Assembly: GCA_905209135.1 (NCBI GenBank)
Contig: CAJLRT010000107.1
Location: 1-5,070, forward strand
Reading direction: 5' to 3'
Source of the DNA: an uncultured Eubacteriales bacterium
GTDB taxonomy: Bacteria > Bacillota > Clostridia > Oscillospirales > UMGS1783
DNA length: 5,070 bases
Part shown: piece by piece, positions 5,063 to 5,070 of the stretch
Numbering within the stretch: position 1 is the first letter of the stretch
How the letters are laid out: each line of letters starts with the position of its first letter
Translations under genes and position numbers: made by a program
The notes under the pieces: model-generated
The model's database searches: none
Seen by the model: only the letters and a program-made list of their open reading frames with translations
Told to the model about the DNA's origin: nothing

Positions 5063-5070
5063 ATACAACC

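Noticed and set aside
4762..5063. Short plus-strand open frames at 4762-4944 and 4854-5063
   Set aside because: They overlap the RNase P RNA gene, whose conserved core and helices explain this sequence.
1..5070. CRISPR array, tRNA genes, insertion sequences or prophage genes
   Set aside because: No regularly spaced repeats, tRNA cloverleaf, transposase or integrase coding sequence was seen on either strand.

Overview
The window looks like a stretch of chromosome from an anaerobic member of the Clostridia (Bacillota), most likely one of the GC-rich gut lineages. The grounds are a DUF4364-type gene next to a PRK06851-type P-loop ATPase, strong AAGGAG-like ribosome binding sites, U-tract terminators, an A-type RNase P RNA, and GC near 65-70% in the core genes. 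Genus cannot be told from this sequence.

Layout. Positions 1-450 (minus) hold the N-terminal 150 codons of a PRK06851-type ATPase that runs off the left edge. A divergent promoter region (451-701) separates it from a DUF4364 gene (702-1220, plus). After an unassigned gap (1221-1365) comes a TetR-family regulator read from a TTG start (1366-1911, plus). It converges on a MATE-family multidrug efflux gene (2008-3387, minus), and a hairpin that can terminate transcription in both directions lies between them (1938-1974). Upstream of the MATE gene, 3388-3590 carries a good sigma-A promoter with repeats placed where operators would be, then a junction back to GC-rich DNA. Cysteine synthase (3749-4675, minus) follows, with its own terminator (3703-3737). 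Directly upstream of it is rnpB, the RNase P RNA (4704-5050, minus), whose -10 box lies at the right edge of the window.

How the parts relate. The TetR gene and the MATE gene, with the MATE control region, are visibly AT-richer (43-45% GC in sampled 60-base lines) than everything around them (65-70%). They read as one acquired drug-response cassette: a pump and a regulator that probably controls it. rnpB and cysK lie on the same strand with no terminator between them and no SD for the obvious cysK ATG, so cysK may be expressed by read-through from the rnpB promoter and translated from an internal GTG. Nothing in the window amounts to a clearly new biological system. The parts most worth a second look are the MATE control region, a possible vestige of an HxlR-type regulator beside it, and the rnpB-cysK junction.
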